A DNA stretch of 64,000 nucleotides. Source: Trujillonella endophytica (GTDB taxonomy: Bacteria; Actinomycetota; Actinomycetes; Mycobacteriales; Geodermatophilaceae). The position numbers and the translations under genes were made by a program. The notes below the pieces were generated by a model. That model was not told where the DNA came from. It saw only the letters and a list, made by a program, of their open reading frames with translations, and ran no database searches. The DNA is taken from NCBI RefSeq assembly GCF_019799905.1, contig NZ_JABGCI010000001.1, positions 992,001 to 1,056,000 of the forward strand, read 5' to 3'. The first letter of the stretch is position 1. The number at the start of each line of letters is the position of its first letter. Shown here piece after piece: positions 12,411 through 21,106 of the stretch.

Positions 12411-13362
12411 CGGCGGCATCGAGGGCGGCGCGGGCCAGCGCGGCGGTCGCCTCGGGGTCGGACATGAGCAACGGCACCTGCCGGACGTCGACGCCGGGCA
12501 CGTCGGCGGTGTCGCCGGGGGCGACCAGCCAGGCGTCGAGCAGGCCGCCGTCCGAGCGGGCGCCGTAGTGCCGGCCGACGCCCTCGGCGCTGACCTCCAC
12601 GCCCACCACCGGCAGGCACTTGTCGGCCATGCCCCGCACCGGGCCGCCGCCGACGATGGGGGAGACCCCGACGACCCTGCCCGGCGTGGCCAGCAGCGCC
12701 TCGCGCAGCCCGGGGACGCCGAGGACGGTGCCGACGGACACGACCGGGTTGGACGGCGCCAGCAGGACCGCGTCGGCCCGGGCGAACGCCTCGGCGACCC
12801 CGGGCGCCGGCCGGGCGGCGTCGACGCCCACCTGGACGAACTCGCTCGCCGGCAGCTCGGCCCGGTGACGGATCCACCACTCCTGGAAGTGGATCGCCGC
12901 CGGCCGCCCGGAGTCGGGATCGGTGACGACGACGTGGGTCTCCACCCGCTGGTCGCTCATCGGCAGCAGCTCCACGCCCGGCTGCCAGCGGTCGGCCAGG
13001 GCCGCGGTGACCTGCGAGAGCGGGTACCCGGCGTCGAGCATGCGGGTCCGGATCAGGTGGGTGGCGAGGTCGCGGTCGCCGAGGCCGAACCAGGTGGGCT
13101 CGGCGCCGTAGGCCGCCAGCTCCTCCTTGACGCGCCAGGTCTCGCCGGCCAGGCCCCAGCCCCGCTCGCGGTCGATGCCGCCGCCGAGGGTGTACATCAC
13201 CGTGTCGAGATCGGGGCAGATGCGCATGCCGTGCAGGGTCACGTCGTCACCGGTGTTGACCACCGCCGTGATCCGTGACCCGCCCGTGACGTCCTTGAGC
13301 CCGGTGAGGAACCGGGCGCCGCCGATGCCGCCGGCGAGTACGACGATCTCCACGAAGTTCAT
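12403..13362 (-). CDS. fbiA: 2-phospho-L-lactate/PEP transferase FbiA (CofD family)
   Basis: Transfers the phospho-(enol)lactyl moiety from the GPPG/EPPG donor to FO, yielding (dehydro-)F420-0. The 319-residue product matches the family: [16 protein letters not shown] at the N-terminus, NTGDD, the [20 protein letters not shown] block, then [13 protein letters not shown], and [15 protein letters not shown]. It is immediately upstream of and overlaps fbiB. A short palindrome (GTGCCC-CAT-GGGCAC, 13364-13378) lies just before the ATG and may affect ribosome access; its role is unknown. Divergent from whiB2, as in M. tuberculosis. Confidence 0.95.
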   Translation of the reverse strand: MNFVEIVVLAGGIGGARFLTGLKDVTGGSRITAVVNTGDDVTLHGMRICPDLDTVMYTLGGGIDRERGWGLAGETWRVKEELAAYGAEPTWFGLGDRDLATHLIRTRMLDAGYPLSQVTAALADRWQPGVELLPMSDQRVETHVVVTDPDSGRPAAIHFQEWWIRHRAELPASEFVQVGVDAARPAPGVAEAFARADAVLLAPSNPVVSVGTVLGVPGLREALLATPGRVVGVSPIVGGGPVRGMADKCLPVVGVEVSAEGVGRHYGARSDGGLLDAWLVAPGDTADVPGVDVRQVPLLMSDPEATAALARAALDAAGV

Positions 13363-13460
13363 GGTGCCCCATGGGCACTTGTCGACTGTTCGCCCGGCGT
13401 GTCGCGGCCCAGGACGAGATCTGACGAACGATCTGTGACTGATGGGGCCCGTGTGGTCAT

Positions 13461-13509
13461 TTGGTTACACCAAGCGAGGTTGACGGTCACCCAACGACAC
13501 GCGTGTAAT
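13461..13509 (+). promoter_or_regulatory. whiB2 promoter with upstream palindrome
   Basis: TTGACG (13480-13485) and TGTAAT (13504-13509) with an 18-bp spacer form a good sigma-70-type promoter. Just upstream lies the inverted repeat TTGGT-TAC-ACCAA (13461-13473), a possible operator. The 230-bp gap 13363-13592 is shared with divergent fbiA and holds no gene. Confidence 0.6.
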
Positions 13510-13592
13510 TCCCGCGGTGTCACCGAGAGCTGAGCCCCGGGAACGTCCCGCGGATCGCCTCGGCGACGAGAAGCGAGAGGGGACGCATCGTC

Positions 13593-13928
13593 ATGGCTGA
13601 GGTGTCGTGGTTGAGCGAGTACGTGAGCGCGTCGGAGCGGTCGGCCGACCGGGGGACCGTGGCCTCGACTCCCGCCTTCGGCAGCCTGCTGGGTCTCGGT
13701 GACGAGGACGCCCAGTCGTGGCAGGAGCGCTCCCTGTGCGCCGAGACCGACCCGGAGGCGTTCTTCCCCGAGAAGGGCGGCTCCACCCGCGAGGCGAAGA
13801 AGATCTGCACCGGGTGCGAGGTCAAGGCCGAGTGCCTCGAGTACGCGCTGGCCAACGACGAGCGCTTCGGCATCTGGGGCGGCCTCTCCGAGCGCGAGCG
13901 TCGCCGGCTCCGCCGCCGCGCCGTCTGA
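13593..13928 (+). CDS. whiB2: WhiB-family iron-sulfur regulator, WhiB2/WhmD type
   Basis: Small [4Fe-4S] transcription factor that controls cell division and septation genes with the principal sigma factor. The 111-residue protein has the four cluster cysteines in LCAETDPEAFFPEKGGSTREAKKI-C-TGC-EVKAEC order (single Cys near residue 49, CxxC near 71-74, Cys near 80), the FGIWGGL turn, and the basic ERRRLRRRAV tail for DNA binding. The spacing and neighbourhood (fbiA/fbiB divergent, dprE2 and DUF3499 following) match WhiB2. GAGAGGGGA lies about 10 nt before the ATG, and the leader after the -10 is about 75 nt. Confidence 0.93.
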   Translation: MAEVSWLSEYVSASERSADRGTVASTPAFGSLLGLGDEDAQSWQERSLCAETDPEAFFPEKGGSTREAKKICTGCEVKAECLEYALANDERFGIWGGLSERERRRLRRRAV

Positions 13929-14004
13929 GGACGGCCTCCCCGCAGCCGCCGACGTCCCGGACGCCGGCGGCTGTGTCGTCTCCGGCCCGTGATCGGATGG
14001 GCCC

Positions 14005-14820
14005 GTGCAGACGCGGGTGGTCACCGGCCGCGAGGGCGTGGTCCGTGAGCTGCGGGCCGCCGCGCCGCTGATGGCCGCGCTGCGCGCACCGATCACCGCG
14101 CGGGCCCCGTGGCTGACCGCCGTCCTCAACGTCCGGGCCGCTCGCCCCGTCGCGGTGGTGGTCGAGCGGGATGGCAGGTCCGGTCCCGACGGGCTCGCGT
14201 TGCTCGCGGCCCGCCGCCGCGGCGCCGGGCTGGAGCTGACGCTGCTGGGGGGCCGGGGCGTCGTCGTCCCACCCGGGCGGCCCGCGGCCCGGCTGCTCGC
14301 CCGGGACGACGACGTGGCCGGGCAGCTCGCCGCCGGTCTGCTCGCCCTCGGGGAGGCCCGCCGGACGCCGTGGTTGCTGTCGCTGACCGGCCTGCCGATG
14401 GGCGATCCGACCTCCCGAGCCCTCGGGGCCCTGCGCCCCGACGCCGCCTTCGCCACCGCCCGGAGCAGCCGGCTGGTGGACCGCCTGGACTCCCTCGGTG
14501 GGCCGGTCACCCGCAGCCGTGACCCCCGCGACGTCGAGCGCTGGCTGCCCGCCCTGCTCGCCGCGCAGCCGGATCCCCGGGCCCGGCGGGCGCTGCGTGC
14601 GACGGCCCGGCTGCACGCCGCCATCGACCAGGTCGAGGTCGGCGTGGTGACCGAGGGCGACTCCCTCCGGGCGGCCCTGCTGACCCTCGTCGACGGCGCC
14701 GACCGGCTCCCGTGGGCCGGCTGCGGTGAGCCGGGTGCGCTGGCGAGCGAGATGGGTGCGCCCACGACGTCCCTGCGCGTGGCCGACGGCTGGCTCAGCC
14801 GCCCCGTCGCACCGCGCTGA
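14005..14820 (+). CDS. Hypothetical protein, Ala/Arg/Leu-rich
   Basis: Uncharacterised soluble protein of 271 residues; I do not recognise a family. It shows an alternating alpha/beta pattern (AVVVERDGRSGPDGLALLAARRRG, then LELTLLGGRGVVVP), which could be an N-acetyltransferase-like or FemAB-like fold, but no cofactor motif is evident. A TCGGAT hexamer precedes the GTG start by 6 nt. It lies 76 bp downstream of whiB2 and converges on the next gene, with a 26-bp tail overlap (14795-14820). Confidence 0.7.
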   Translation: MQTRVVTGREGVVRELRAAAPLMAALRAPITARAPWLTAVLNVRAARPVAVVVERDGRSGPDGLALLAARRRGAGLELTLLGGRGVVVPPGRPAARLLARDDDVAGQLAAGLLALGEARRTPWLLSLTGLPMGDPTSRALGALRPDAAFATARSSRLVDRLDSLGGPVTRSRDPRDVERWLPALLAAQPDPRARRALRATARLHAAIDQVEVGVVTEGDSLRAALLTLVDGADRLPWAGCGEPGALASEMGAPTTSLRVADGWLSRPVAPR

Positions 14821-15829
14821 CCCCCGGGTCCGGCAGGGACTCCGTCCGTTCGGTGCCCAGGAACAGGGTGCCGCGAGCCGGCGTCCACGTGCCCGGGGCG
14901 GCGGGGTCCTCGGCGGCGGGGTCCTCGGCGGCCAGCGTCACGGTGAACTCGTAGACCCGGCCGGTGTAGACCGGCGGCCCGCCGGAGGGGCGGGTGTAGG
15001 TGGGGAACCGCCCGGTGAGGCGCAGTCCGCCGTCCACGACCGTGGTGTGCAGCGCCGGGGAGGGGAGGTCGGCGTACTCGACCGGGCCGGGGGAGCACCC
15101 GGCCGCCACCGGGTCGGCGGGCGCCCCGGCGGTCAGGCAGTTCCACGTCGGCAGCCGGACGTGGGCCAGCGCGGTGCCGTCGGAGCGGCGGGTCACGCTG
15201 ACCGCCGCGGTCGCGGCCGTCACCCCCACCGCGCGGCGCTCGAGGACCAGGGGCGCGAAGGCGAGCCGAGCGGCCCAGCCGTCGGCGTCGAGGGGGACCG
15301 ACCGCGTCGCCAGGGAGCCGGCGCCGGCCTCACCGGGCGCCGGGCTCGCCGGCACGGGGGGCAGCGCCACGACCGGCAGGGAGGACGGCGCCGTCGACGG
15401 CGTCCCCGCGGTCGTGCTGGCGACCGGCCGGCCGGCGTCGGGCTCGGCGTCCGCGTCGACGCCGGCGAGGCCCGCGAGCACCGCCACCAGCGCCAGCGCG
15501 GTGGCCGCCATCGCGAGGACCACCCGGCCCGCCGACGCCGCACCGTCCACCCGGCCCGCCGACGCGCCACCGTCCGCGCGGTCCACCGGCGAGGGCGCGA
15601 CGCCGGACGGTGCCGGCCGGGTGCCGGCCGGCGGGGCGCCGGGCGTGCCCGGTGGCGCCACCCGGAAGGCGGGCAGGTCGTCGTCCGGGAAGGGGGCGCG
15701 CGGCGGGACCCCGGCGGGCGCCGCGGGGACCGACTTCGGGCGCCCGCGGGCGCCCGGCGCGACCAGCAGTCCGGCGGCCGCGAGGAGGACGACGGCCAGC
15801 ACGAGCCAGGGCACGGTGGCGGCGTCCAT
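14795..15829 (-). CDS. Hypothetical membrane-anchored secreted protein
   Basis: Unrecognised 344-residue protein. Starting at the ATG at 15829, an N-terminal transmembrane helix (VPWLVLAVVLLAAAGLLVAPG) is followed by a Pro/Ala-rich stretch. A second hydrophobic segment (VVLAMAATALALVAVLAGLAGV, about residues 105-126) and another Pro/Thr linker lead into a C-terminal domain of about 170 residues (LDADGWAARLAFAPLVLERRAV...LPTWNCL...YTGRVYEFTVTL) that looks like a beta-sandwich. An ATG four codons upstream (15841) is equally possible. It overlaps the 3' end of the convergent gene by 26 bp. Function unknown; envelope location inferred. Confidence 0.65.
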   Translation of the reverse strand: MDAATVPWLVLAVVLLAAAGLLVAPGARGRPKSVPAAPAGVPPRAPFPDDDLPAFRVAPPGTPGAPPAGTRPAPSGVAPSPVDRADGGASAGRVDGAASAGRVVLAMAATALALVAVLAGLAGVDADAEPDAGRPVASTTAGTPSTAPSSLPVVALPPVPASPAPGEAGAGSLATRSVPLDADGWAARLAFAPLVLERRAVGVTAATAAVSVTRRSDGTALAHVRLPTWNCLTAGAPADPVAAGCSPGPVEYADLPSPALHTTVVDGGLRLTGRFPTYTRPSGGPPVYTGRVYEFTVTLAAEDPAAEDPAAPGTWTPARGTLFLGTERTESLPDPGVSAVRRGG

Positions 15830-15915
15830 CGCGCTCAGCATCGCAGCACGGCCCGGTCGCCCCGATGGCCCGAGCTTCCCGCGCGGCTGTCGGGGGAGGC
15901 TGCGACGATCCGGAC

Positions 15916-16803
15916 ATGGTCGGCAGCAACGGGTCCGGCGCCGGCGAGGGCGCACTCCGGGAGCGCCTGGGCGCGCTGCTGACCGAACTGGGCGTCGTCC
16001 CCGAGTCGCTGACCGTCGCCGACCACACCGCGGGGCTGGGCACCGTGACGGGCGTGCTGCCCGACCGGGTCCTCGACCTCGCGGTCACCGAGAGCGGCCG
16101 CCGCCGGCTGCGCGCCGAGCTGCGTGGCCGCCGCTGGGCCGAGGAGCGCGGCATCGGGGTGCCCGAGGTGCTGGCGGCCGCCGACGACGGCCGCTGGATG
16201 CTCTCCCGCCGGCTGCACCCGGCGCCCTCGGGCGGTCCGCGCTGGACGGAGGCCGCCGTCGACGCCGCGGTCCGCATCGCGCCGCTGCCCGCGCCGTCCG
16301 GGGCGCCGTGGCAGCCGCCGGCCGGCCGCGGGCTGAACCGCGTCCGCGGCACGGTGAGCGACACCGGGCGGCTGCTGCGCGCGGGTGTGCGTCTCGGGGA
16401 GCTGCGGGCCGTCCGCGCCGCCGCCGCCCAGTTGCCGCTGTCGGAGGTCACCCACGGCGACCTCTGTGCCGCCAACGCCGTCCTCGACGTCGAGCGGGGG
16501 CTGGTCGTGCTGGAGTGGACCGGAGTGCGTGCGGCGCCCCGGCACCGCGACCTGCTCACGCTCTGGGCCACGACGCCCGACGAGGAGGACCGGGCCGAGA
16601 TCGCCGACGTCGTCCTCGACCGCACCGCCGGCTGGGAGGGGCCCGACGTCGGCCTGCTGTGGCACGCGGTCGCGCTGGAGCAGCTGGTCGAGCGGGTGAC
16701 CGGATCCGGGCGGGCCGAGGGGCTCGACGTCGCCTCCGCCCGTGCCCGGCTGGCCGAGGCCCGTCAGCGCGCCGCCGACCTGGGCAGTCCGGTCAGCGGC
16801 TGA
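15916..16803 (+). CDS. Phosphotransferase-fold (APH-like) protein with altered metal motif
   Basis: 295-residue protein with the fold signature of aminoglycoside/choline phosphotransferases. The catalytic loop reads VTHGDLCAANAVLD (HGDxxxxN, about residues 178-191). In place of the usual hydrophobic-Asp-W/F-E metal motif it has GLVVLEWTGV, where the Asp is Leu or Glu depending on alignment. An N-terminal lobe with a Lys/Arg-rich strand precedes it. Whether it is an active small-molecule kinase is uncertain. Divergent from the membrane protein upstream, and 2 bp from the convergent zincin-like gene. Confidence 0.65.
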   Translation: MVGSNGSGAGEGALRERLGALLTELGVVPESLTVADHTAGLGTVTGVLPDRVLDLAVTESGRRRLRAELRGRRWAEERGIGVPEVLAAADDGRWMLSRRLHPAPSGGPRWTEAAVDAAVRIAPLPAPSGAPWQPPAGRGLNRVRGTVSDTGRLLRAGVRLGELRAVRAAAAQLPLSEVTHGDLCAANAVLDVERGLVVLEWTGVRAAPRHRDLLTLWATTPDEEDRAEIADVVLDRTAGWEGPDVGLLWHAVALEQLVERVTGSGRAEGLDVASARARLAEARQRAADLGSPVSG

Positions 16804-16804
16804 G

Positions 16805-17272
16805 TCAGCTCGTGGGGTCGATCTCCTCCGGGTCGCGGCCCAGCAGCACGGCGACCTGGTCGACGACGACGTCGCGCACCAGGTCGGCCAGGTCGTCGCG
16901 GTCGTGCGCCCGGATCTCCAGCGGGCGGCGGTAGACGACGATCCGGGCGGGCACGTCCCGGCCGCCCTCGCGGTGGGCGGGGAGCACCCGCGCCAGCGGC
17001 ACGCTGCTGTCGTCGAGCACGTCGGCGTCCAGGACGACCTCGTCGGGGCTGGTGTGCTCCACCCAGGGCACGTCCTCGACGGCGAACTCCACGCCGGCCA
17101 GCTCCCGCTCCCAGCGGCGCTCGAGGTCCTCCACGGCGTCGAGGACGAGGTCGTCGAACTGCTCCGCACGGCTGCGCGACAGCGGCACCTCGGCCGGCAC
17201 CAGGCGTCCGCGCAGGCCGCGGCCGTGCCGGTCCCGGCGGGACCGGACCGGGCGGCGGGGAGGTCGGGTCAT
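16805..17272 (-). CDS. Zincin-like metallopeptidase family protein, HExxH lost
   Basis: 155-residue protein of the minimal zincin (DUF1025) family by context and pattern: FDDLVLDAVEDLERRWERELAGVEFAVEDVP at the start of the domain, ARIVVYRRPLE, then the helix where family members carry HExxHxxG. Here that helix reads VRDVVVDQVAVLLGRDPEEID: Asp, Gln and Val replace His, Glu and His, so zinc binding and proteolysis are unlikely. The position next to DUF3499 and whiB2 matches Rv3259 of M. tuberculosis. A TACCCT hexamer lies 9 nt before the ATG on the minus strand. Confidence 0.75.
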   Translation of the reverse strand: MTRPPRRPVRSRRDRHGRGLRGRLVPAEVPLSRSRAEQFDDLVLDAVEDLERRWERELAGVEFAVEDVPWVEHTSPDEVVLDADVLDDSSVPLARVLPAHREGGRDVPARIVVYRRPLEIRAHDRDDLADLVRDVVVDQVAVLLGRDPEEIDPTS

Positions 17273-17291
17273 GGCGGCAGAAGGGTACGTC

Positions 17292-18053
17292 TCAGCGGGG
17301 GAGCCGGCGCCACAGCACGCGGGGGGCGGCCCGCATCAGGCCGGAGAGCAGCCGCAGCGACCCCGGCACCCAGACGACCTCGCGATCGCGGGCCAGCGCG
17401 GCGACCACCGCGTCGGCGACGGTGTCGGGCGTGCTCGACAGCGGCGCCGGCGACATCCCCTCGGTCATCCGGCCGATGACGAAACCTGGCCGGACCAGCA
17501 GCAGCCGCACGCCGGAGCCGGCGAGCGCGTCGGTGAGGCCGCTGGCGAAGCCGTCGAGCCCGGCCTTGGCCGAGCCGTAGACGTAGTTGGCGCGGCGGAC
17601 CCGCACGCCGGCGACGGAGGAGAAGACGACGATCCGCCCGCGACCGGCCTGCCGGTACCGCTGCGCGAGCAGGGTGAGCACGTGCACCTGGGCGACGTAG
17701 TCGGTGTGCACGACGGCCACCGCCGCGGCCGGGTCCCGCTCGGCTGTCGCCTGGTCGCCCAGCACGCCGAAGGCGACGAGCGTGGTGTCGGGCAGCCCGT
17801 GCCGGCGCTCGACCTCGGCCAGCACATCGGCGTGGCCGGCGAGGTCATCGGCGTCGAACTCGACGCGGTCGACCGTCTCCGCTCCCGCCTCCCGCAGCGT
17901 GCGCACCTCGTCGTCCAGGTCGTCCGCGCGGCGCGCGGCCAGGACCACGTGCCGCGAGCCCGCGGCGACCAGCCGCCGGGCGACGGCGAGGCCGATCTCG
18001 CTGCGCCCACCGAGGAGGAGGACGGAGTCGCTGGCGGTGCCCACGGGGCCCAT
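17292..18053 (-). CDS. dprE2: Decaprenylphospho-beta-D-ribofuranose 2-epimerase subunit DprE2-like SDR
   Basis: NADH-dependent reductase for the second half-reaction that makes decaprenyl-phospho-arabinose, the donor used by AftA. The 253-residue SDR has VLLLGGRSEIGLAVARRL (cofactor loop), FDADD, LVAFGVLGDQ, SSVAGVRVRRANYVYGSAKAGLDGF with catalytic Ser, Tyr and Lys, and LVRPGFVIGRMTEG. The RVRRAN-YVYGS-AKAGLDGF block and the C-terminal WVPGSLRLL...LWRRLPR match mycobacterial DprE2 closely. The start is the ATG at 18053; the open frame runs on upstream but overlaps the DUF3499 promoter. The partner oxidase DprE1 is not in the window. Confidence 0.82.
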   Translation of the reverse strand: MGPVGTASDSVLLLGGRSEIGLAVARRLVAAGSRHVVLAARRADDLDDEVRTLREAGAETVDRVEFDADDLAGHADVLAEVERRHGLPDTTLVAFGVLGDQATAERDPAAAVAVVHTDYVAQVHVLTLLAQRYRQAGRGRIVVFSSVAGVRVRRANYVYGSAKAGLDGFASGLTDALAGSGVRLLLVRPGFVIGRMTEGMSPAPLSSTPDTVADAVVAALARDREVVWVPGSLRLLSGLMRAAPRVLWRRLPR

Positions 18054-18152
18054 CGTGCAGGATGTGGCTCCTGCACCCGTCACCGGAGAATCCCGGTGCG
18101 CCTGCTGCCATCCCCCCGGTCGCGCGTCTACTCTCAGCGCCGTGAGGAACCG

Positions 18153-18506
18153 GTGGTGAGGCAGTCCCGTCGCTGCTCGCGCAGCGGCTGCGCGCAACCG
18201 GCAGCGGCGACACTGACCTACGTGTACGCGGAGTCCACCGCTGTCGTCGGTCCGTTGGCGACCTTCTCGGAACCGCACAGCTACGACCTCTGCGAGTTCC
18301 ACGGCCAGCGGCTTACCGTCCCGCGTGGCTGGGACGTCGTCCGGCACGAGATCGACGTCGACGACGACGGCCCGACGGGCGACGACCTGCTGGCCCTGGC
18401 CGACGCGGTCCGTGAGGCCGCCCGGCCCGAGCCGCCGCGCGACCCGGCCGACGACGGCCGCGGCACGCGTCGTGGCCACCTGCGGGTCCTGCCCGACCTC
18501 AGCTGA
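18153..18506 (+). CDS. DUF3499 family protein
   Basis: Conserved actinobacterial protein of unknown function (Rv3258c-type), 117 residues. The N-terminus RCSRSGCAQPAAATLTYVYA and the EPHSYDLCEFHGQRLTVPRGWDVVR segment are diagnostic. The two N-terminal Cys plus Cys-x2-His (LCEFH) suggest a metal site. Tandem GTG codons at 18153 and 18156 both fit; GAGGAA lies just upstream. A TACTCT hexamer at 18129-18134 is a plausible -10. In mycobacteria it adjoins manB; here a DUF222/HNH gene intervenes. Confidence 0.88.
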   Translation: MVRQSRRCSRSGCAQPAAATLTYVYAESTAVVGPLATFSEPHSYDLCEFHGQRLTVPRGWDVVRHEIDVDDDGPTGDDLLALADAVREAARPEPPRDPADDGRGTRRGHLRVLPDLS

Positions 18507-18629
18507 GGCACGCGGCCGCCCGCCCGGCGGTCCCTCGCTGACGACCTCCGCGCGCATCGCGAGGCGCACCCCGGCACGTCCCACGGGTGCGGGGAGGAAC
18601 CGGGAACCGCGCACCGCGACCTGCCCCCG

Positions 18630-20819
18630 TCAGAAGGGTGCCGGGCCGGCGGCTTCCCGGGCTGCGGCGGTCGGGCGGGGGTCGATGAGGGCTCGGATCT
18701 GGGCGTGGCGTTGTGCTGGGTCGAGGTCGGCCCATCGGCGGCGGGCGGTTGCTTCCTGGGTTCGGGGCGTGGATGTGTGGGGTGCGGTGCCGTCGTCGGT
18801 GCCGAAGCGGGGTGGGACGGTGGTGATAGTGGTGCCGCCGGGCAGGGTCCAGCACAGGCCGTCGCCCGCTGAGCCGGCCAGTTGCCAGCCGGGGGCTTGG
18901 TGGGAGAGCCGGTGATGGTGTTCGCACAGGCCTTCGAGGTTGGTGTGGGCGGTCGGGCCGTGCGGATAGGGCACGCGGTGGTCGAGGTCGCACTTGCGGA
19001 TGCGGGCGCGGCAGCCGGGGAAGCGGCAGCGGCGGTCGCGGAGCCGGACGAACCGGTCCAGTGGGTCGGAGGGGCGGTAGCCGGCGGTCTCACCCGGCGG
19101 GCTCAGTCCCTTGCCTGATCGGGTGGCCTGCCGCAGTTCGATGGTGTCGGTGAGGGCGAGCAGGCAGCCGGACAGCTCGTCGACCACGGCGATGCGTGGG
19201 CGTTCGGCCAGCGCGGTGTCGGTGAGCCGGCGCAGGTCCAGCAGCTCCGCCAACGCCTGTGCCTGCGCCTCCGGCTCGGCCGCGGCGGGCGCGGTGCTCT
19301 CAGCTGTCTCGGCCGGCGCGGAGTGTGCGGCCGGCGTAGCGGGCGCGGTCCTCTCAGCTGTCTCTGCGGGTTCCGTGCTCTCAGCGGGCGCAGCGGTGTC
19401 GGCGGGCTCGGCCGAGGCCTGCTCGCCGTCGGTGGAGGGAAGGTCCTCGTCAGCGGCAGCGGTGGTAGCGGGGCGGGGCATCAACCGGAGGGCGTGGGCC
19501 AGTTCCCGGACCAGGGCCGCGGGGACGGTCTCGCCGTCGACCTCGCCGGGCTCCTCGGCGTCCGGGCCGATCCCGGTGAGCGTGCCCGCACCGGCGATCA
19601 CGGTCAGCAACACCCGCACCGCCGACCGGCCGTCGGCATCGGGGCGCAGGATCAGATCGGCCAGACAATCGGCCATCCGCTGATCCAGACTCCGCGGATC
19701 CAGATGCCCGTCCTGGTCCACCGCGCACGCCTGGGCGTAGGCCCGCAACGCCTCGTGACAGGCCCGGGCCACCGGCGCCGGCAGCAGCGCGACCAGCACA
19801 CCCATCCCGTCCCCACCCGGGGACACGGTCACCTTCCGCCCACCGATCGCCGCGGTCAGCCGCCGGACCGCCGCGTCGGCGTCGACCCTCGCCACCGCCC
19901 GTTTCGTGCACTCCCGCAGCTGGGCCACCGTCTGCCCCGGCGCGCGGGGCAGCACCCGCGCCTCCACCAACGCCTTCTTCCCGGCAGCGACCGGGCCCAG
20001 CAGCTCCACCAGCGCCCGCGCGTGCGACCAGGAGATCTCCCCGGCCTCTAACGCCGCCAACGTCCCCGGCAGGAACTCGACCAACTCCACCGACTCGGCC
20101 AGCAACCCCGACGCGGTCCGCTCCGGCACCCGCAACCGGGCCGCGACCTCGGCCACCGCCCACTCACTCACCTCCGCCAACACCGCCGGCCGAGCTGCCC
20201 GCGACGCCCCCGACGCCGCACCCCGCTCACCGGGCTGCCGATCCCACGTCGCCGGCCGACACCGGGCAAAGGACGCCAACGCCCGCACCCGCGCCCCGGC
20301 CAGCTGCGCCAACCCCCGCTCCACCTCCACCGCGGCATCCAGCCACCCCGCGCCCTCCTCCAACAACCGCGCTTCAGGACCCAGCCCAGCACCCTCCGCC
20401 GGAACACCGGTCTCTGCCTCGGCGGCGGACGGCGGAACGGCGGGAGAGGAGGACCCAGCGGCATACGCGGGAAGCAGACCGCCGGCGACCGACGGCTCAA
20501 CGCCGGCGGCAGTGGGTCCAGCCGCGGGGCCGGAGGGCTCAGCGGCGGAGGCAGTGGGTCCAGCCGCGGGGCCGGAGGGCTCAGCGGCGGAGGCAGTGGG
20601 TCCAGCCGCGGGGGCGGAGGGATCAGCTGTGGTTGGTCCAGCCGAGGCGGCGGAGGACCGAACCGGCCGCGACCGCGGGCCACGGCCGTGCCGGGCACCC
20701 ACGATGCACACACCTCGCCGCCGGATGTCCAGCAGCGGCGCGCCGGCCAGGCGGGCGAGCAGGGCAACCTCCACCGGGGACGGCTCGTCCTCGTCATCCG
20801 TGACGACCTGCTCGTACAC
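18630..20819 (-). CDS. DUF222 / HNH endonuclease domain protein (13E12 repeat family)
   Basis: 729-residue member of the DUF222-HNH family, often multi-copy and mobile-associated in actinobacteria. The DUF222 region lies in the middle (about 215-450: AVAEVAARLRVPERTASGLLAESVELVEFLPGTLAALEAGEISW). A C-terminal HNH nuclease follows (RDRRCRFPGCRARIRKCDLDH, then GPTAHTNLEGLCEHHHRLSH) with the expected Cys pairs and DH...HH residues. Two low-complexity Ala/Pro/Glu/Thr segments interrupt it (about 65-115 and 465-530). I place the start at GTG 20819 because TAGAAT lies 7 nt upstream; the frame continues to 20915. Cellular function unproven. Confidence 0.85.
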   Translation of the reverse strand: MYEQVVTDDEDEPSPVEVALLARLAGAPLLDIRRRGVCIVGARHGRGPRSRPVRSSAASAGPTTADPSAPAAGPTASAAEPSGPAAGPTASAAEPSGPAAGPTAAGVEPSVAGGLLPAYAAGSSSPAVPPSAAEAETGVPAEGAGLGPEARLLEEGAGWLDAAVEVERGLAQLAGARVRALASFARCRPATWDRQPGERGAASGASRAARPAVLAEVSEWAVAEVAARLRVPERTASGLLAESVELVEFLPGTLAALEAGEISWSHARALVELLGPVAAGKKALVEARVLPRAPGQTVAQLRECTKRAVARVDADAAVRRLTAAIGGRKVTVSPGGDGMGVLVALLPAPVARACHEALRAYAQACAVDQDGHLDPRSLDQRMADCLADLILRPDADGRSAVRVLLTVIAGAGTLTGIGPDAEEPGEVDGETVPAALVRELAHALRLMPRPATTAAADEDLPSTDGEQASAEPADTAAPAESTEPAETAERTAPATPAAHSAPAETAESTAPAAAEPEAQAQALAELLDLRRLTDTALAERPRIAVVDELSGCLLALTDTIELRQATRSGKGLSPPGETAGYRPSDPLDRFVRLRDRRCRFPGCRARIRKCDLDHRVPYPHGPTAHTNLEGLCEHHHRLSHQAPGWQLAGSAGDGLCWTLPGGTTITTVPPRFGTDDGTAPHTSTPRTQEATARRRWADLDPAQRHAQIRALIDPRPTAAAREAAGPAPF
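20508..20656 (-). repeat. 42-bp in-frame tandem repeat in the HNH gene
   Basis: Copies begin at 20508, 20550, 20592 and (degenerate) 20634. Each encodes 14 residues of the type PSGPAAGPTASAAE. The repeat lies in the N-terminal low-complexity linker of the DUF222/HNH gene and is a likely site of copy-number variation. Confidence 0.85.
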
Positions 20820-20826
20820 GTGTTCG

Positions 20827-20832
20827 ATTCTA
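20827..20832 (-). promoter_or_regulatory. Putative -10 of the DUF222/HNH gene
   Basis: TAGAAT on the minus strand, 7 nt before GTG 20819. It supports a leaderless transcript and the shorter start. Confidence 0.5.
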
Positions 20833-21106
20833 GCCAGTTCACGACCCGCTGACCAGCGTGGACGCCTCCTGTGGACAGACCTGCTGCCTGTGGACGGAGA
20901 GAACTCCACTGTCACGGCCGGCGGGCAGGGTCGCGGACATGAACCGCAGTGCGACCGTCCCGCCGGGGTGCCGGCTCGGAGAGTCCTCGACGCCGGACCG
21001 GCGCTCGTCCGTACGCGCGAGGGGTGAGGAGGACGTGAGCCTTCTAAGATCGACCGGCGTGCTGGCCGGGGAGTCGCGCGCGGATCCGGCGAAGGGCGAC
21101 GAACAC

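Noticed and set aside
20860..20910. TGTGGAC words (also near 54080, 54990, 63690 and 63713) as DnaA boxes or an origin
   Set aside because: Only scattered single or paired copies without the TTATCCACA consensus or clustering expected of an origin.
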